Source: Parcubacteria group bacterium Athens0416_74 (GTDB lineage: Bacteria > Patescibacteriota > Minisyncoccia > Phycocordibacterales > UBA2100). Taken from it: 5,319 bases of DNA. A model generated the notes under the pieces. That model was not told the origin of the DNA. It saw only the letters and a list, made by a program, of their open reading frames with translations, and did not search any database. A program made the translations under genes and the position numbers. Location of the stretch: NCBI GenBank assembly GCA_007375785.1, contig VMEY01000050.1, positions 1 to 5,319 on the forward strand, read 5' to 3'. Positions 4,679 through 5,319 of the stretch are shown one piece after another (position 1 is the stretch's first letter; each line of letters opens with the position of its first letter).

Positions 4679-5319
4679 TTACGGCGTCGTAGAGGTCGCA
4701 GTGACGACGAGTGATGCGCGGATTTTGTCGAAGGCAGCGAGGAGCGCTGTGCGGTCGAACTCGCGCACGGCGTCAGGACCGAAGTTCTCGATCGCCGCGT
4801 AATGGATGAAGTAACGGATTGCCGTGCATGGCTTCGAGCCCGCTATTGCATAGACGGTCTCTTCGTACCTGTTCCCTACAGCAGCATCGCTCGTCGACGC
4901 GACAGAGTATGTGACCCCATTTTCCGTCACACTCGTCGCCTTCACATTGTCGACGATAAAGATGTCCCCAGTACAGCTCTGCGCGCGCGGCAGCTGTTCT
5001 ATCGAGACGCCGGTGTCGTTCATCGAGAGATTGGTGCCCGTCGCCATCGTCGCAGGGATAAGTGCCTTCACGCCGTTGATTGGCTTTTTGGGGAAGCCCA
5101 AATACTGGTAGTCGGCATTCAGCGTATAGCTCTTCGGATATTTGATTGAGATGCCCATGGTCGACGATGCGTAGCTCGAGCGCGGCTCCTGACCCGGCAC
5201 CTCAATCTCACAGTTGGAGTAGGTCTCACCCTGCGCACCTTCTGTGATGAATGCTGTGTCGCCTTTATTCCAGAAGACCACGCTTTCACTCTCGGTCGCA
5301 TAGCGCGCGCCAGAAGCGG
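4679..5319 (-). CDS. MliC-like exported protein, N-terminus cut by the window edge
   Basis: The frame is open from the right edge to a TAA at 4681-4679, giving 212 visible residues. A GTG at 5281 is not taken as the start, because the codons upstream are in frame and carry conserved sequence. The first visible residues, SGARYATESES then VVFWNKGDTAFITEG and NCEIEV, match the end of the MliC domain, named for membrane-bound inhibitors of c-type lysozyme (signature SGARYA and FW.KGD.AF, plus a cysteine). An unrecognised C-terminal domain of about 170 residues follows, starting near SSTMGISIKYPKSYTLNADYQYLGF and containing cysteines in QSCTGD and SKPCTA that could form a disulfide. Secretion or lipid anchoring is expected from the family, but the signal sequence is outside the window. 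Lysozyme inhibition is a family-level guess; CPR versions may bind other envelope or host factors. The DUF1905 gene follows 2 bp later. Confidence 0.8.
   Translation of the reverse strand, partial: ASGARYATESESVVFWNKGDTAFITEGAQGETYSNCEIEVPGQEPRSSYASSTMGISIKYPKSYTLNADYQYLGFPKKPINGVKALIPATMATGTNLSMNDTGVSIEQLPRAQSCTGDIFIVDNVKATSVTENGVTYSVASTSDAAVGNRYEETVYAIAGSKPCTAIRYFIHYAAIENFGPDAVREFDRTALLAAFDKIRASLVVTATSTTP

Overview
The window looks like a piece of a small-genome bacterium of the Candidate Phyla Radiation, most plausibly Parcubacteria/Patescibacteria. This assignment is an inference. It rests on short, mostly single-gene transcription units, GTG/TTG starts, a possible leaderless promoter, and a gene mix (stand-alone SpoT-like HD hydrolase, CxxC-less TrxR-like flavoprotein, MliC-like exported protein) typical of that group. 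All genes read normally with the standard code. No rRNA, tRNA, CRISPR array, transposase or integrase gene is visible.

Layout. (1) Positions 1-1246, minus strand: an apparent restriction/defence pair. An Mrr-like endonuclease is followed after 47 bp by the start of a protein with a GIY-YIG-like (T5orf172-like) N-terminal domain that runs off the left edge. (2) 1247-1746, gene-poor: a putative 44-residue membrane peptide (minus), a 63-bp polypyrimidine tract, repeat copy 1, a 24-bp perfect palindrome and a promoter candidate. (3) 1747-3204: three single genes separated by a repeat: an unrecognised 140-residue protein (plus), an ArsR-like winged-helix regulator (minus) and an HD-family alarmone-hydrolase-like protein (minus). 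(4) 3205-4372: a promoter, a TrxR-like flavoprotein (plus) and a hairpin shared with the convergent gene. (5) 4374-5319, minus strand: an MliC-like exported protein (N-terminus cut by the window edge) and a DUF1905 protein 2 bp behind it.

The most notable structure is a 33-bp palindromic repeat present four times (1559, 2240, 2530, 3175), always in the same orientation and always at a gene boundary, so that each of three genes lies between two copies. Three copies are identical over 33 bp; the fourth differs at three positions and is closer to a perfect palindrome. One copy supplies the last nine codons and stop of the ArsR-like gene, and another abuts that gene's likely promoter. Cassette-like recombination site, dispersed palindromic element and shared operator are all open readings; nothing in the window decides between them.

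The genes do not form one pathway. The left part looks like an accessory defence locus, the middle a mosaic of independently expressed genes, and the right part ordinary redox and cell-envelope functions.
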